From positions 1-39,968 of the forward strand of contig JAGHTW010000080.1 of NCBI GenBank assembly GCA_018065145.1: a stretch of 39,968 nt of DNA, in the 5' to 3' direction. The position numbers and the translations under genes were made by a program. Below, in pieces: positions 15,813 to 22,205 of the stretch; the stretch's first letter is position 1; each line of letters starts with the position of its first letter. The notes under the pieces were generated by a model, which worked only from the letters and a program-made list of their open reading frames with translations, was not told the origin of the DNA and did not search any database. This stretch comes from Candidatus Prevotella equi. GTDB taxonomy: Bacteria > Bacteroidota > Bacteroidia > Bacteroidales > Bacteroidaceae.

Positions 15813-16711
15813 TCTACCTTGCGACCCTTGTAATACTCACGCATCTTGGTGGTGATGAAGGTCAGTTCATCTATAGAATTAATGTCTGCTGAGAGACGGT
15901 GGTTCTTAGAGAACTCTACAAGGGCAAGATTGAACTTTACCCAATTAGATACCTTGGTATAGTCCGTTGTACCTTGGTGGTGACGTATCTCTAAGGTCTT
16001 ATGACCTACGTATGCCATTGGGTTCACCTTGTAGTAACGTGCGCCCTGACGCCAGTCAGTGATATGTCCGTGACCAAAGAGACGCTGAACATCTTCTTTA
16101 GTGGTGCATGTAGCGAGACCATTCAAGAAACCTCTTATGCTTTTGCAGTAGTAGGCATTGTTCTCTCTACGGCTCTTTGCCATGAATGAGTCTATAACCT
16201 TCTCGCAGTGTGCGTAATTAACAAAGAAGTTGATATACTGCTTATCAGTCATACCCTCTGCACCGATATGAACGTGATAACCACAAGAATTGTTCACCGT
16301 AGCGCCCTTGTCGTTGAGTGCCTTACATGCCTTCTTCATAGTGTTGAAGCCTGTTGTTGAAACGTTGAGGATAGGGCTTACGCACTCGATAGAGTTCTCG
16401 CCAACCACTGAAACGTCAGTTACAAACTTGAACATTGTGCGCTCGTTGACGTGTGTGTAACCTGCGTACTTGAACATCGCATTGTTATCGTTGATAACTG
16501 ACTGCCATGGTACGTTGCACTCTAACTCAACACCGAATGTATAGCGTGTCTTAGGCTCACGTGGGTTATCCTTGGTGTAGATGTCAACTACCATCTGTGC
16601 ATCACGCACTGGTACACCGATTTTCACGATTGCATCAATCTTTGCCTTCTTAGAACCTTTAGATGCAAGAACCTCGTTAATTATTTCGTTGAGAGACTTA
16701 GAAGTAGTCAT
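15800..16711 (-). CDS. Amidoligase-family enzyme (Amidoligase_2-like, 303 aa)
   Basis: Shows the hallmarks of the COOH-NH2 ligase (amidoligase) family, which uses ATP to form amide bonds: YTFGVELECNVPW (about residues 57-69) with the metal-binding Glu pair, CGYHVHIGAEGMTDKQYINFF (about 142-162), and NPMAYVGHKTLEIRHHQGTTDY (about 229-250) with Glu, Arg and His residues. Length is normal for the family. The operon partner is a class II glutamine amidotransferase, a pairing known for this family in phages. It has its own early promoter (16774-16805) with a 25-bp palindromic operator and a leader shared with the 64-aa gene at 38109. Substrate unknown; cell-wall or protein peptide modification is inference. 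Confidence 0.8.
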   Translation of the reverse strand: MTTSKSLNEIINEVLASKGSKKAKIDAIVKIGVPVRDAQMVVDIYTKDNPREPKTRYTFGVELECNVPWQSVINDNNAMFKYAGYTHVNERTMFKFVTDVSVVGENSIECVSPILNVSTTGFNTMKKACKALNDKGATVNNSCGYHVHIGAEGMTDKQYINFFVNYAHCEKVIDSFMAKSRRENNAYYCKSIRGFLNGLATCTTKEDVQRLFGHGHITDWRQGARYYKVNPMAYVGHKTLEIRHHQGTTDYTKVSNWVKFNLALVEFSKNHRLSADINSIDELTFITTKMREYYKGRKVEVRG

Positions 16712-16743
16712 AGTAGTGGTGCCGCTTATACGTTGCCGCCGTT

Positions 16744-16763
16744 GTTAAAAGGGTTTGTAACTG
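16744..16763 (-). repeat. Leader element type 1, copy 1
   Basis: Minus strand CAGTTACAAACCCTTTTAAC, one base different from two identical 20-nt copies at 18446-18465 and 25841-25860. In all three cases it follows a TTTGC start region and precedes an early gene. Confidence 0.7.
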
Positions 16764-16773
16764 ATTTACAATG

Positions 16774-16805
16774 CAAAGGTACTATATATATCTGTACCTT
16801 GCAAA
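16774..16805 (-). promoter_or_regulatory. Early promoter of amidoligase with palindromic operator
   Basis: Minus strand TTTG (16802-16805), exactly 20 nt, TACCTTTG (16774-16781). The palindrome AAGGTAC-N11-GTACCTT (16776-16800) covers the -7 box and spacer, so bound protein would block transcription. The same operator, 22 of 25 bases identical, lies at the promoter of the 64-aa gene (38361-38385). Confidence 0.8.
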
Positions 16806-16950
16806 TATTTTTGTGATTATTTTTGATTTTTAGCGAAAAAAGTATGTTTTTGACTGTTTTTACACCATTTTGCAATCTCTACATTACAAAATATATACTA
16901 CAGACATATCTATATATTATATAATGTGTGCAATATATATGGTTTCATCA

Positions 16951-17109
16951 TTACCTTTTTGCGTTGTTGGTTTGTTCAAAGGTCTCTTGCAGTTCATCAA
17001 TCAGTGATTGCGTTTTCGCTATGCTTTCTTTCATATGCTTTATGGTTCTTTCTTGCTCGTCAAGAATCTTCTCGCATATCTCGTAAAATGCTTTCTCGTT
17101 CTGTGCCAT
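16951..17109 (-). CDS. Small coiled-coil protein (52 aa), paralogue of the gene at 25291
   Basis: Reads MAQNEKAFYE, ICEKILDEQE, RTIKHMKESI, AKTQSLIDEL, QETFEQTNNA, KR. The core CEKILDEQE...M..SI..TQS.I.ELQE is shared with the 61-aa protein at 25291-25476, so the two are diverged copies in two separate early operons. A single long amphipathic helix, probably a dimer. The leader has an AACCC...ATTATG layout like its neighbours. Last gene of the operon starting at 18436. Function unknown. Confidence 0.7.
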   Translation of the reverse strand: MAQNEKAFYEICEKILDEQERTIKHMKESIAKTQSLIDELQETFEQTNNAKR

Positions 17110-17136
17110 AATATTTATGTGTGGGGTTATTATACG

Positions 17137-17382
17137 TTAGGCGGTCTTCATAAATCTGCCATGGATATTCAGAAGGATCTGTTCGTCCGTCCATTCCGGG
17201 TGCTGAATGGTTGAGAGAAATACAAGGTCTTTGAATATCTTCATCTGCTGTCCATATCCAGCCTTGCGCATATCGTCATACAGTTGCTTGCACAAAGGCA
17301 TTGACTGCATACGCTCGTAAGCCTCGTTACAACGCTTCTCTACCATCTTTTTGGCTATCGCCAGTATCTTCTCTTTTTTCAT
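17137..17382 (-). CDS. Hypothetical small basic helical protein (81 aa)
   Basis: An 81-aa mainly helical protein, basic at the N-terminus (MKKEKILAIAKKMVEKRC), with MPLCKQLYDDMRKAGYGQQMKIFKDLVFLSTIQHPEWTDEQILLNIHGRFMKTA in the remainder. No family recognised. It lies between the 103-aa and 52-aa genes. The 5' gap holds an AACCCTTTAAAC motif about 14 nt before the ATG, as in other genes of this operon, which favours genuine translation. Confidence 0.6.
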   Translation of the reverse strand: MKKEKILAIAKKMVEKRCNEAYERMQSMPLCKQLYDDMRKAGYGQQMKIFKDLVFLSTIQHPEWTDEQILLNIHGRFMKTA

Positions 17383-17429
17383 TGTCTTATCGTGTTTAAA
17401 GGGTTAATATTTCGTTATTTTAATGCTTA

Positions 17430-17741
17430 TTAATCTTCTGTGTGTATCTCTTCTATGTATGCTGCTGAATAGAGTTCTTTCTTACCATCAAGGTCTGTTG
17501 ATGTATAGTGTATCTCGCTATTATTAATGACCTCTACGGCAAAGCTGTCTATGAGTGTCTGTTGCTCTGCTATGGTAAGTTCCGCCATATCGTAAATCTC
17601 AGGCAAAGCATCGTTTCTGTATTCGTCATACATCTTCTTTCTGCCCTCACCTTTGGTAAGATAGTGAAAGGCATTCTCTCTACTGATAAAATACTTTGCG
17701 TTCTCTATCTCTTCGCTGAAATATGTCATATAAAGTGTCAT
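17430..17741 (-). CDS. Hypothetical acidic protein (103 aa)
   Basis: A 103-aa acidic protein with an aromatic N-terminal half (MTLYMTYFSEEIENAKYFISRENAFHYLTKGEGRKKMYDEY) and a C-terminal alpha/beta region (FAVEVINNSEIHYTSTDLDGKKELYSAAYIEEIHTED). No catalytic motif or known fold seen. The AACCCTTTAACAC leader motif precedes the start. Small acidic early proteins of phages often bind host proteins, but nothing here shows which. Confidence 0.55.
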   Translation of the reverse strand: MTLYMTYFSEEIENAKYFISRENAFHYLTKGEGRKKMYDEYRNDALPEIYDMAELTIAEQQTLIDSFAVEVINNSEIHYTSTDLDGKKELYSAAYIEEIHTED

Positions 17742-17775
17742 AGTCTATGTATGTGTTAAAGGGTTAGCTTTATTG

Positions 17776-18141
17776 TTATGCTGACATAGCCTCTTTCAAG
17801 GCTCTAAGGGCATCGAAATCGCCTAATGTGGTATCTTGTGTACCACAAGGCTTTTGAAGTTTTCTGTGACACTTGTATGCAGCAACACCTGCTCTATACT
17901 TGATTGCATCACTAAGAATCTCGTTGGTCTCGTCAGTACCACCTGTCACATTGACTTTGATAGTGAATGAGTCACTGCCCTCGTATGTGTCGTACCACTC
18001 TGCTTTTAATGATACTTCGATAGTGAACTTACCGAAACCTACCTCAGTATAAGACATAAACATATCCTCGTCACCGATAACGTTTGCTACAAGTCCGTTA
18101 ACTACCTCGTTGATTGCTGATGTGTAAGATGCTACTGCCAT
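17776..18141 (-). CDS. Hypothetical protein (121 aa)
   Basis: A 121-aa protein. An N-terminal helix (MAVASYTSAINEVVNGLVANVIGDEDMF) is followed by beta strands (VGFGKFTIEVSLKAEWYDTY; DSFTIKVNVTGG) and a C-terminal helix. It contains three cysteines late in the chain. No family recognised. The fold outline (helix, long beta hairpins, helix) is similar to its operon neighbour at 18170, which also has a helix then an acidic beta region, so the two may be distant relatives. A CCCTTTAAAA leader motif lies upstream. Confidence 0.55.
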   Translation of the reverse strand: MAVASYTSAINEVVNGLVANVIGDEDMFMSYTEVGFGKFTIEVSLKAEWYDTYEGSDSFTIKVNVTGGTDETNEILSDAIKYRAGVAAYKCHRKLQKPCGTQDTTLGDFDALRALKEAMSA

Positions 18142-18169
18142 AATCGTTATGTTTTTAAAGGGTTAATAC

Positions 18170-18436
18170 TTATGCTACCATTGAAAGGGTGTTGTCTTCT
18201 TCATCATACACCCTCTTGATTGTGATGTTCACAACCTCGATGTATGCAAGGTTGATGTCGTAGCCATATTCTACCTCTACCTCTGCCATTGCATCATAAC
18301 CAAAGTCCAACAAGTCAATGGTCATGTCCTCTACGTGTGTATAGATGGTGCGTGGCATCTTTTCGTACATCTTATATATCATGTCCTCTGCGATGCTCTC
18401 TGCAATGTTCTTGATGTTCTTGGTTGTGAGTGTCAT
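18170..18436 (-). CDS. Hypothetical acidic protein, first gene of repressor-controlled operon (88 aa)
   Basis: The start is set at MTLTTKN (18436); a longer frame up to 18487 would translate the promoter and conserved leader, so it is rejected. The protein has helix NIKNIAESIAEDMIYKMYEKMP followed by acidic strands (EVEVEYGYDINLAYIEVVNITIKRVYDEEDN). No family recognised. It is the first gene after the perfect early promoter at 18476-18507, whose spacer holds the strongest repressor operator. It is therefore the most tightly repressed early gene here, like a lytic-side gene opposite a repressor. Confidence 0.6.
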   Translation of the reverse strand: MTLTTKNIKNIAESIAEDMIYKMYEKMPRTIYTHVEDMTIDLLDFGYDAMAEVEVEYGYDINLAYIEVVNITIKRVYDEEDNTLSMVA

Positions 18437-18445
18437 AATCTTCAA

Positions 18446-18465
18446 GTTTAAAGGGTTTGTAACTG
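18446..18465 (-). repeat. Leader element type 1, copy 2
   Basis: Minus strand CAGTTACAAACCCTTTAAAC between the promoter and the ATG at 18436. Identical to 25841-25860 and one base from 16744-16763. Confidence 0.75.
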
Positions 18466-18475
18466 ATTTCTGATG

Positions 18476-18507
18476 CAAAGGTATCAAGTTTTTTTGATAC
18501 TACCAAA
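18476..18507 (-). promoter_or_regulatory. Early promoter, minus strand, with operator in spacer
   Basis: TTTG (18504-18507), 20 nt, TACCTTTG (18476-18483). Operator TATCA-N8-TGATA (18482-18499) fills the spacer, so repressor binding should exclude RNA polymerase. Drives the operon 18436 to 16951. Confidence 0.8.
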
Positions 18508-18677
18508 TTATTTTATCAAAATACACTGATATTCTTGATTATTTAACATTAGTTTGCAGTTATCAAGTATATTTGAATATATTTTAACTATTTATCAATA
18601 ATTTGTGATATTTGTAGCAATTTATTTGGTTACTGCTATTATTTTTTGTACCTTTGCACTATCAAATAAAACTGATA
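18482..18677. promoter_or_regulatory. Operator array TATCA-N8-TGATA (four perfect, one degenerate)
   Basis: Perfect sites at 18482-18499, 18514-18531, 18593-18610 and 18660-18677; a degenerate site (TATCA-N8-TGAAT) at 18561-18578. The first lies in the spacer of the minus promoter and the last covers the start region of the plus promoter of the XRE gene at 18702. The layout is that of a lambda-like divergent switch with autoregulation. The binding protein is most likely the 18702 product. Confidence 0.8.
18625..18656 (+). promoter_or_regulatory. Promoter of the XRE repressor gene, plus strand
   Basis: TTTG (18625-18628), 20 nt, TACCTTTG (18649-18656). The start site near 18662 falls inside operator 18660-18677, indicating autorepression. 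Confidence 0.8.
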
Positions 18678-18701
18678 TTACCTTATTATATATAGAATGG
18701 T

Positions 18702-18962
18702 ATGATAGACTTAAAAAAAACAATCAAGAGGTATGGTGTTACCCAATCTTTCTTGGCAGTAAGATGGGGGGTGTACCAATCTGCCGTTTCCCAAATGCTG
18801 GGTGGTGGCAAAATGTCATTAGAGAAATTATATGACCTTGCAGATGCTTGTGGCTGCACTGTAAGCGAGTTGCTTTCCGAGGACAACGCATCACCCTCCT
18901 GCACCCTCACCTGTCCCCATTGTGGAAAGCCGATAAAGGTAGAGTTAGGAAAGGGTGAGTAA
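18702..18962 (+). CDS. XRE-family repressor with C-terminal CxxC zinc-ribbon-like tail (86 aa)
   Basis: The N-terminal helix-turn-helix is complete: IKRYGVTQSFLAVRWGVYQSAVSQMLGGGKMSLEKLYDLADACGCTVSELL (about residues 7-58). The C-terminus has TLTCPHCGKPIKVELG, a single CxxC pair that could bind zinc as a dimer. The gene at 26054 has the same architecture. It faces a divergent early operon and is flanked by the TATCA-N8-TGATA operator array, so it is the likely repressor of 18436-16951 and of itself. It lacks a peptidase (CI-type cleavage) domain, so induction must occur another way, perhaps through the antirepressor at 23237. Confidence 0.85.
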   Translation: MIDLKKTIKRYGVTQSFLAVRWGVYQSAVSQMLGGGKMSLEKLYDLADACGCTVSELLSEDNASPSCTLTCPHCGKPIKVELGKGE

Positions 18963-18995
18963 CTTGAAAACGCACGAAGATGGACAGGTCATTCT

Positions 18996-19067
18996 AATCG
19001 CTATCTGATTACCCTATAAAAGCATAGCGATTACCACGCAATCAGATACATATTACATGGTAATCGC
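18996..19067. repeat. Nested inverted repeats between convergent genes
   Basis: Three overlapping perfect pairings: AATCGCTAT (18996-19004) with ATAGCGATT (19024-19032); ATCTGATT (19003-19010) with AATCAGAT (19040-19047); GCGATTACC (19027-19035) with GGTAATCGC (19059-19067). The first two cross, so they cannot form together without a pseudoknot. It lies between the ends of two convergent genes. It may be a bidirectional terminator, a recombination site or a regulatory RNA end. Confidence 0.5.
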
Positions 19068-19074
19068 ATAGCTA

Positions 19075-19848
19075 TTACAACATCACCGCCTTTAAAGGCT
19101 CGTTGTTGCTGTATCTCATCACAGAGAGATTGGTCTTTTCCTTTGGTAACGGCAATATCTCAAAGCCTTTCTTCGTGATGTTCCTCTCAAAGATTGCCCT
19201 GCGGTCAGTTTCATTGTCATAATACAAGATATATCTCTCCGTCACCGGGTCTCCCGTGATATATCCGTATCTTCTTGCATAGTAACGGTAATGCACCTCT
19301 TGTCTGCTGTACAGTCTGCATGCGCCCAGATGGTTCAAAGGGATATTAGTAGTAGGTGTCAGTCCCAACGCTATTCTTCTTCGCTCCTTGCGTTCCAACT
19401 CTATTCTATACTCACGTTGTTTCTTTACGAACCTTTTATATCTGCGAGGCTCATTCTCTTTCATCACCTTTAACGGATGATAGCCTTCCTTGTACTTCTT
19501 TCTTGATGCTTCATAACATGCTTCGGGTAGTCTCTTACCACGCTTGGAGGCATAGTAACCATTTTCCTCACACGTTTTCTTAGTATCTCTTGCCTGTTCC
19601 CTGCGTATGGCATCCATATTCTTCTGCAACCCCAACTCTTTCTTGAACCTCTGGCATGTAGAATGGGATATGCCGAACCACTGCATTATGCGCCTGTTGG
19701 AATGGATAGGGAATAACTTGCAGAACTTATCCTTTAGTTCACCTTCAAGGTAAAACTCCTTTGTACCACTCTTGCCCGGACGCATTGGCAACTGATACTT
19801 TGCCTTTCCTGTTGGCTTCCTTGGCGTCTTGGTATTGTTGAAACTCAT
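19075..19848 (-). CDS. Basic HTH-containing protein, possible transcription factor (257 aa)
   Basis: Starts at MSFNNTKTP (19848), 8 nt after the previous stop; a longer frame starting at 19881 overlaps the coiled-coil gene. Very basic. Residues about 47-76 (FPIHSNRRIMQWFGISHSTCQRFKKELGL) read as a helix-turn-helix. The middle is rich in Lys/Arg/Tyr (KKYKEGYHPLKVMKENEPRRYKRFVKKQREYRIELERKERRR), with a further region containing ARRYGYITGDPVTERYILYYDNETDRRAIFERNITKKG. No named family recognised. DNA binding is likely; it is one candidate for the activator of the late palindrome. Last gene of the operon that starts near 22811. Confidence 0.6.
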   Translation of the reverse strand: MSFNNTKTPRKPTGKAKYQLPMRPGKSGTKEFYLEGELKDKFCKLFPIHSNRRIMQWFGISHSTCQRFKKELGLQKNMDAIRREQARDTKKTCEENGYYASKRGKRLPEACYEASRKKYKEGYHPLKVMKENEPRRYKRFVKKQREYRIELERKERRRIALGLTPTTNIPLNHLGACRLYSRQEVHYRYYARRYGYITGDPVTERYILYYDNETDRRAIFERNITKKGFEILPLPKEKTNLSVMRYSNNEPLKAVML

Positions 19849-19856
19849 AGTTAATA

Positions 19857-20015
19857 TTACTTCATCATTTCCAACATACACTTTAGCCTCTCGTTCTGCT
19901 CGGTCATTTTGTCAAGAAGGACTTGATTATCCTTCACCATCTGCTCCATCTGTGCCTGAACCTTTTCAAAGACTTTCGTTTGGATCTGTTCATGTGTAAA
20001 TGTTTCGTTTGCCAT
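19857..20015 (-). CDS. Small coiled-coil protein (52 aa)
   Basis: Reads MANETFTHEQ, IQTKVFEKVQ, AQMEQMVKDN, QVLLDKMTEQ, NERLKCMLEM, MK. An almost continuous heptad helix, probably dimeric. It sits 8 nt upstream of the basic HTH protein gene and 19 nt downstream of the preceding stop, in tight operon arrangement. It may be a partner of the HTH protein, but that is inference. Confidence 0.7.
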   Translation of the reverse strand: MANETFTHEQIQTKVFEKVQAQMEQMVKDNQVLLDKMTEQNERLKCMLEMMK

Positions 20016-20034
20016 TGTCTTATCTTTTATATCT

Positions 20035-20328
20035 TTAATTATTAAAAACTCTCTTGTCAGTCATAACAAACGTGACATTCCGAATGTTTGCCAGGGATGG
20101 ATATTGTCTTACAATCTCTTGTGCCATTGCCCCCCCCAATTCTGTATCTATTGTGTATCTTCCAAGTGAGAAGTCAAAATGCAGTTCCAATATCACCTGA
20201 ATTTGTCGCACGAACCTCTGACCACCGTCTGCCATGACATCAAACAATACTTTTACCCACCTCTTGCCGTTCTCGTCAAGCCATGAGCCTTTGGGTATTT
20301 TGCTATTTCCGTTATTCGTATTCATCAT
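20035..20328 (-). CDS. Hypothetical protein with G8 tract in its coding sequence (97 aa)
   Basis: A 97-aa protein: GSWLDENGKRWVKVLFDVMADGGQRFVRQIQVILELHFDFSLGRYTIDTELGGAMAQEIVRQYPSLANIRNVTFVMTDKRV. No family recognised; alpha/beta. The codons for LGG (about residues 65-67) form an uninterrupted G8 run (plus-strand C8, 20130-20137), so a one-base slip would truncate the last third. The ATG overlaps the frame-shifted stop of the upstream gene (TGATG), which shows tight coupling and helps define that gene's true end. Confidence 0.6.
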   Translation of the reverse strand: MMNTNNGNSKIPKGSWLDENGKRWVKVLFDVMADGGQRFVRQIQVILELHFDFSLGRYTIDTELGGAMAQEIVRQYPSLANIRNVTFVMTDKRVFNN

Positions 20329-20710
20329 CCTATCATTGGTAACTGGTATTCTTCGTAAATCTTACATGCCCATTCCGGGTAACGCTCTTTGAGTGATTTG
20401 AGGTTCTTTGGGTCATAGGTATCTTCCAGTTCCTTAATATACTTTTGACAAGATTGCGCCCTCTTGCTACCTCATCAGCTTTTAACGCAGGTACTTCCGT
20501 ACCGCCAAGGAGATAGAGACGTTGCTGTGCCGTTTTCCAATCTGTCACAAACCGCGTAGAGAGTGTAAATGCTTCATTGCCCCCATTGTCGTATATTATA
20601 GCGAGTATCTTAGCACATTTATCAAGTGAGATATGACACATACCTATGCTTTGAAATGCTTGCGCCCAATCATTGTAAAGTTGCGCACCCATTGTTGATT
20701 TGTCTGCCAT
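20325..20710 (-). CDS. Hypothetical protein with a frameshift near its C-terminus (about 128 aa if corrected)
   Basis: In the starting frame the ORF runs 20710 to 20333 (125 aa), but after about residue 88 it changes to an implausible Ser/Thr/Asn-rich end. The -1 frame from the AAAA run at 20443-20446 gives a much better helical C-terminus, KYIKELEDTYDPKNLKSLKE then RYPEWACKIYEEYQLPMIG. It stops at 20325-20327, overlapping the next gene's ATG as TGATG. One extra A in the run would restore a single frame. It is either a recent one-base deletion, a sequencing error, or a true frameshift, though the site is not a canonical slippery heptamer. Family unknown. Confidence 0.6.
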
Positions 20711-20713
20711 TGC

Positions 20714-21079
20714 TTACTCCATTTTTCTCTTTAGTTCGTACACCTTGTCTATTGCCCACTGCAACATATAGGCAAAGTGTTCGTTGTCCTTGTCAACATC
20801 TACATCAATACCAAGATAAAGACATATTCGCATTATTGCGTGAAAGCACTCATGACCTACTATACCCTCTGTCATTTCATCCCGTTTACCAAATCTTATC
20901 AACTGTCCTCCGTTAAGACCGTCGGAAACTGTTGATACATCAGCATAAGCACTGTCAGGTAAAGGTATCAGTTTATCCCCTTCGTTACCATTCAGAAAAT
21001 CAAGTATGGCATCGTCCGTTTCTTCTATCGCCACGTACAACGTCCGGGGAAACATTTCCATTTTATATTTTGCTATCAT
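20714..21079 (-). CDS. Small zinc metallopeptidase-like protein (121 aa)
   Basis: Carries a zincin motif HExxH in GHECFHAIMR (about residues 75-84), with a downstream Glu in NEHFAYMLQWAIDKVYELKRK (about 99-119) that can serve as third zinc ligand. The N-terminal part has strands FPRTLYVAIEETDDAILDFLNG. The layout matches small phage and mobile-element metallopeptidase-like proteins of the HExxH...E type. Substrate unknown; repressor cleavage or host-protein cleavage are possibilities. It overlaps the upstream membrane protein gene by 4 nt. The active-site residues are all present, so activity is plausible. Confidence 0.7.
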   Translation of the reverse strand: MIAKYKMEMFPRTLYVAIEETDDAILDFLNGNEGDKLIPLPDSAYADVSTVSDGLNGGQLIRFGKRDEMTEGIVGHECFHAIMRICLYLGIDVDVDKDNEHFAYMLQWAIDKVYELKRKME

Positions 21080-21426
21080 GATTCTTTGTCCTCCTTCCCA
21101 TGAAGAGTATCTTGAACATCCTTTATCTGTTTGTACTGCTTGTATTGAGCAGATACGATGTCAAGTATTGACTTCTGAATATCTGTTGTACTTTTGAGCA
21201 TTATATCCTTATATAGCCTATGGTCTTTCTCCATTGCATAGATTAAGTCTATGTTGGTCTGGAGTTGGGTAAGTTTGCAAACAAGTTCATTATGCTTAAC
21301 CTCTGCCCACTTATTGCTCTCTTCGATAAGTTTACGGGATTTTATATACTGAACTATTCTGATGTAGTCAAAGAATACCGCTATAATGAGTGCGAGGATT
21401 AGGAGTGTTGATAATACTGTGTTCAT
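21076..21426 (-). CDS. Membrane-anchored coiled-coil protein (116 aa)
   Basis: An N-terminal membrane helix (about residues 3-19, TVLSTLLILALIIAVFF) is followed by a long polar helical region with coiled-coil character (KLIEESNKWAEVKHNELVCKLTQLQTNIDLIYAMEKDH and onward to IKDVQDTL). It overlaps the metallopeptidase-like gene by 4 nt, suggesting coupled expression. The predicted topology is one inner-membrane helix with a cytoplasmic coiled coil. No family recognised. Possible roles include superinfection exclusion or spanin-like functions; nothing in the sequence decides. Confidence 0.6.
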   Translation of the reverse strand: MNTVLSTLLILALIIAVFFDYIRIVQYIKSRKLIEESNKWAEVKHNELVCKLTQLQTNIDLIYAMEKDHRLYKDIMLKSTTDIQKSILDIVSAQYKQYKQIKDVQDTLHGKEDKES

Positions 21427-21428
21427 TG

Positions 21429-21680
21429 TTATTCCTCCATTGCTTGTTTGAAAGTATAGATAACGTGCTCTATGGCAAGGTCATTTTTTACTGTTTCGCC
21501 CATAGTATGCATTAACTTATATGCCAACCACTCGCAAGCCTTCTCAATGTCTCTCTTGTGCTGATATTCTGCACTTTCGATGAATACGGTTTTAATGCCA
21601 TCATCCATGTGCATATCACCTATGCGAGAGAAATTCTTGTCAAAGTATTCTTTTGCGTATTCTTCTATCGTCTTTGCCAT
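21429..21680 (-). CDS. Hypothetical helical protein (83 aa)
   Basis: An 83-aa protein: MAKTIEEYAKEYFDKNFSRIGDMH, then VFIESAEYQHKRDIEKACEWLAYKLMHTMGETVKND, and a C-terminal helix. The start MAKTIEEYAKE resembles MAKTLSEVSRR of the 60-aa protein two genes upstream. Proteins of this layout, with a conserved AYKL or WLAY helix, recur as short orphan genes in Bacteroidota phages, but no function is assigned. 3 nt separate it from the next gene. Confidence 0.6.
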   Translation of the reverse strand: MAKTIEEYAKEYFDKNFSRIGDMHMDDGIKTVFIESAEYQHKRDIEKACEWLAYKLMHTMGETVKNDLAIEHVIYTFKQAMEE

Positions 21681-21682
21681 GG

Positions 21683-22012
21683 TTATATCTTTATAATGAT
21701 TCGTTTATACCAAGGCAGCCTTCTATAATTCTCAATCATAGCTTGATAAGACTCCAAGGTTTCTTTCATGTCAGAATATCTCCAATCAATCTCATAAAGT
21801 CTATTTAACTCTTCATGTTTAACAGTATGATACCTTTCATTATTCAAACATAAAGATACTTGAATTGGCTCATCTTCAAATTTCAAATCAGGAAATAAGT
21901 CAGAATCAATATCCATATAAGAACCATCATTAGGTTCAAATGTTGCTTTTCCTCTATCGGGAATGCTTTGGTACAAAAATAGAGTACCGTCTTTATCTCT
22001 TGCTACCCACAT
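21683..22012 (-). CDS. Hypothetical protein (109 aa)
   Basis: An N-terminal beta unit (MWVARDKDGTLFLYQSIPDRGKATFEP, PIQVSLCLNNERYHTVKHEELN) leads into a helical C-terminus with a basic end (ENYRRLPWYKRIIIKI). The first 25 residues look like the short phage proteins that begin WVARDKDG.L.L; I know of no assigned function. It lies in tight order with its neighbours (2-5 nt gaps). Base composition is more AT-rich than the neighbouring metallopeptidase gene. Confidence 0.6.
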   Translation of the reverse strand: MWVARDKDGTLFLYQSIPDRGKATFEPNDGSYMDIDSDLFPDLKFEDEPIQVSLCLNNERYHTVKHEELNRLYEIDWRYSDMKETLESYQAMIENYRRLPWYKRIIIKI

Positions 22013-22017
22013 AGTTG

Positions 22018-22200
22018 TTATCTTGTTTTAAGCCATTTTATGTAATCTTCATCAACCAAATCACGTAGATATTCATCTATACGATTCTCAACAATACCTT
22101 CTGTCTTTTGCATGAACGCTTCCTCTTCTTCATCTATCCATACAGAATCGTATATCTGCAATCGTATTCTACGAGATACTTCACTTAATGTCTTTGCCAT
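22018..22200 (-). CDS. Hypothetical small acidic protein (60 aa)
   Basis: A 60-aa acidic helical protein: MAKTLSEVSRRIRLQIYDSVWIDEEEEAFMQ, then VENRIDEYLRDLVDEDYIKWLKTR. It lies 5 nt after the phosphatase gene and 5 nt before the 109-aa gene. No recognised domain. The strong acidic patch DEEEE might mimic nucleic acid or bind a basic protein, but this is speculation. Confidence 0.55.
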   Translation of the reverse strand: MAKTLSEVSRRIRLQIYDSVWIDEEEEAFMQKTEGIVENRIDEYLRDLVDEDYIKWLKTR

Positions 22201-22205
22201 AGTTG

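Noticed and set aside
18437..18487. N-terminal extension of the 88-aa gene
   Set aside because: Would translate the promoter box and the conserved leader element; the same extension appears at 25832-25873 only because the leader DNA is shared.
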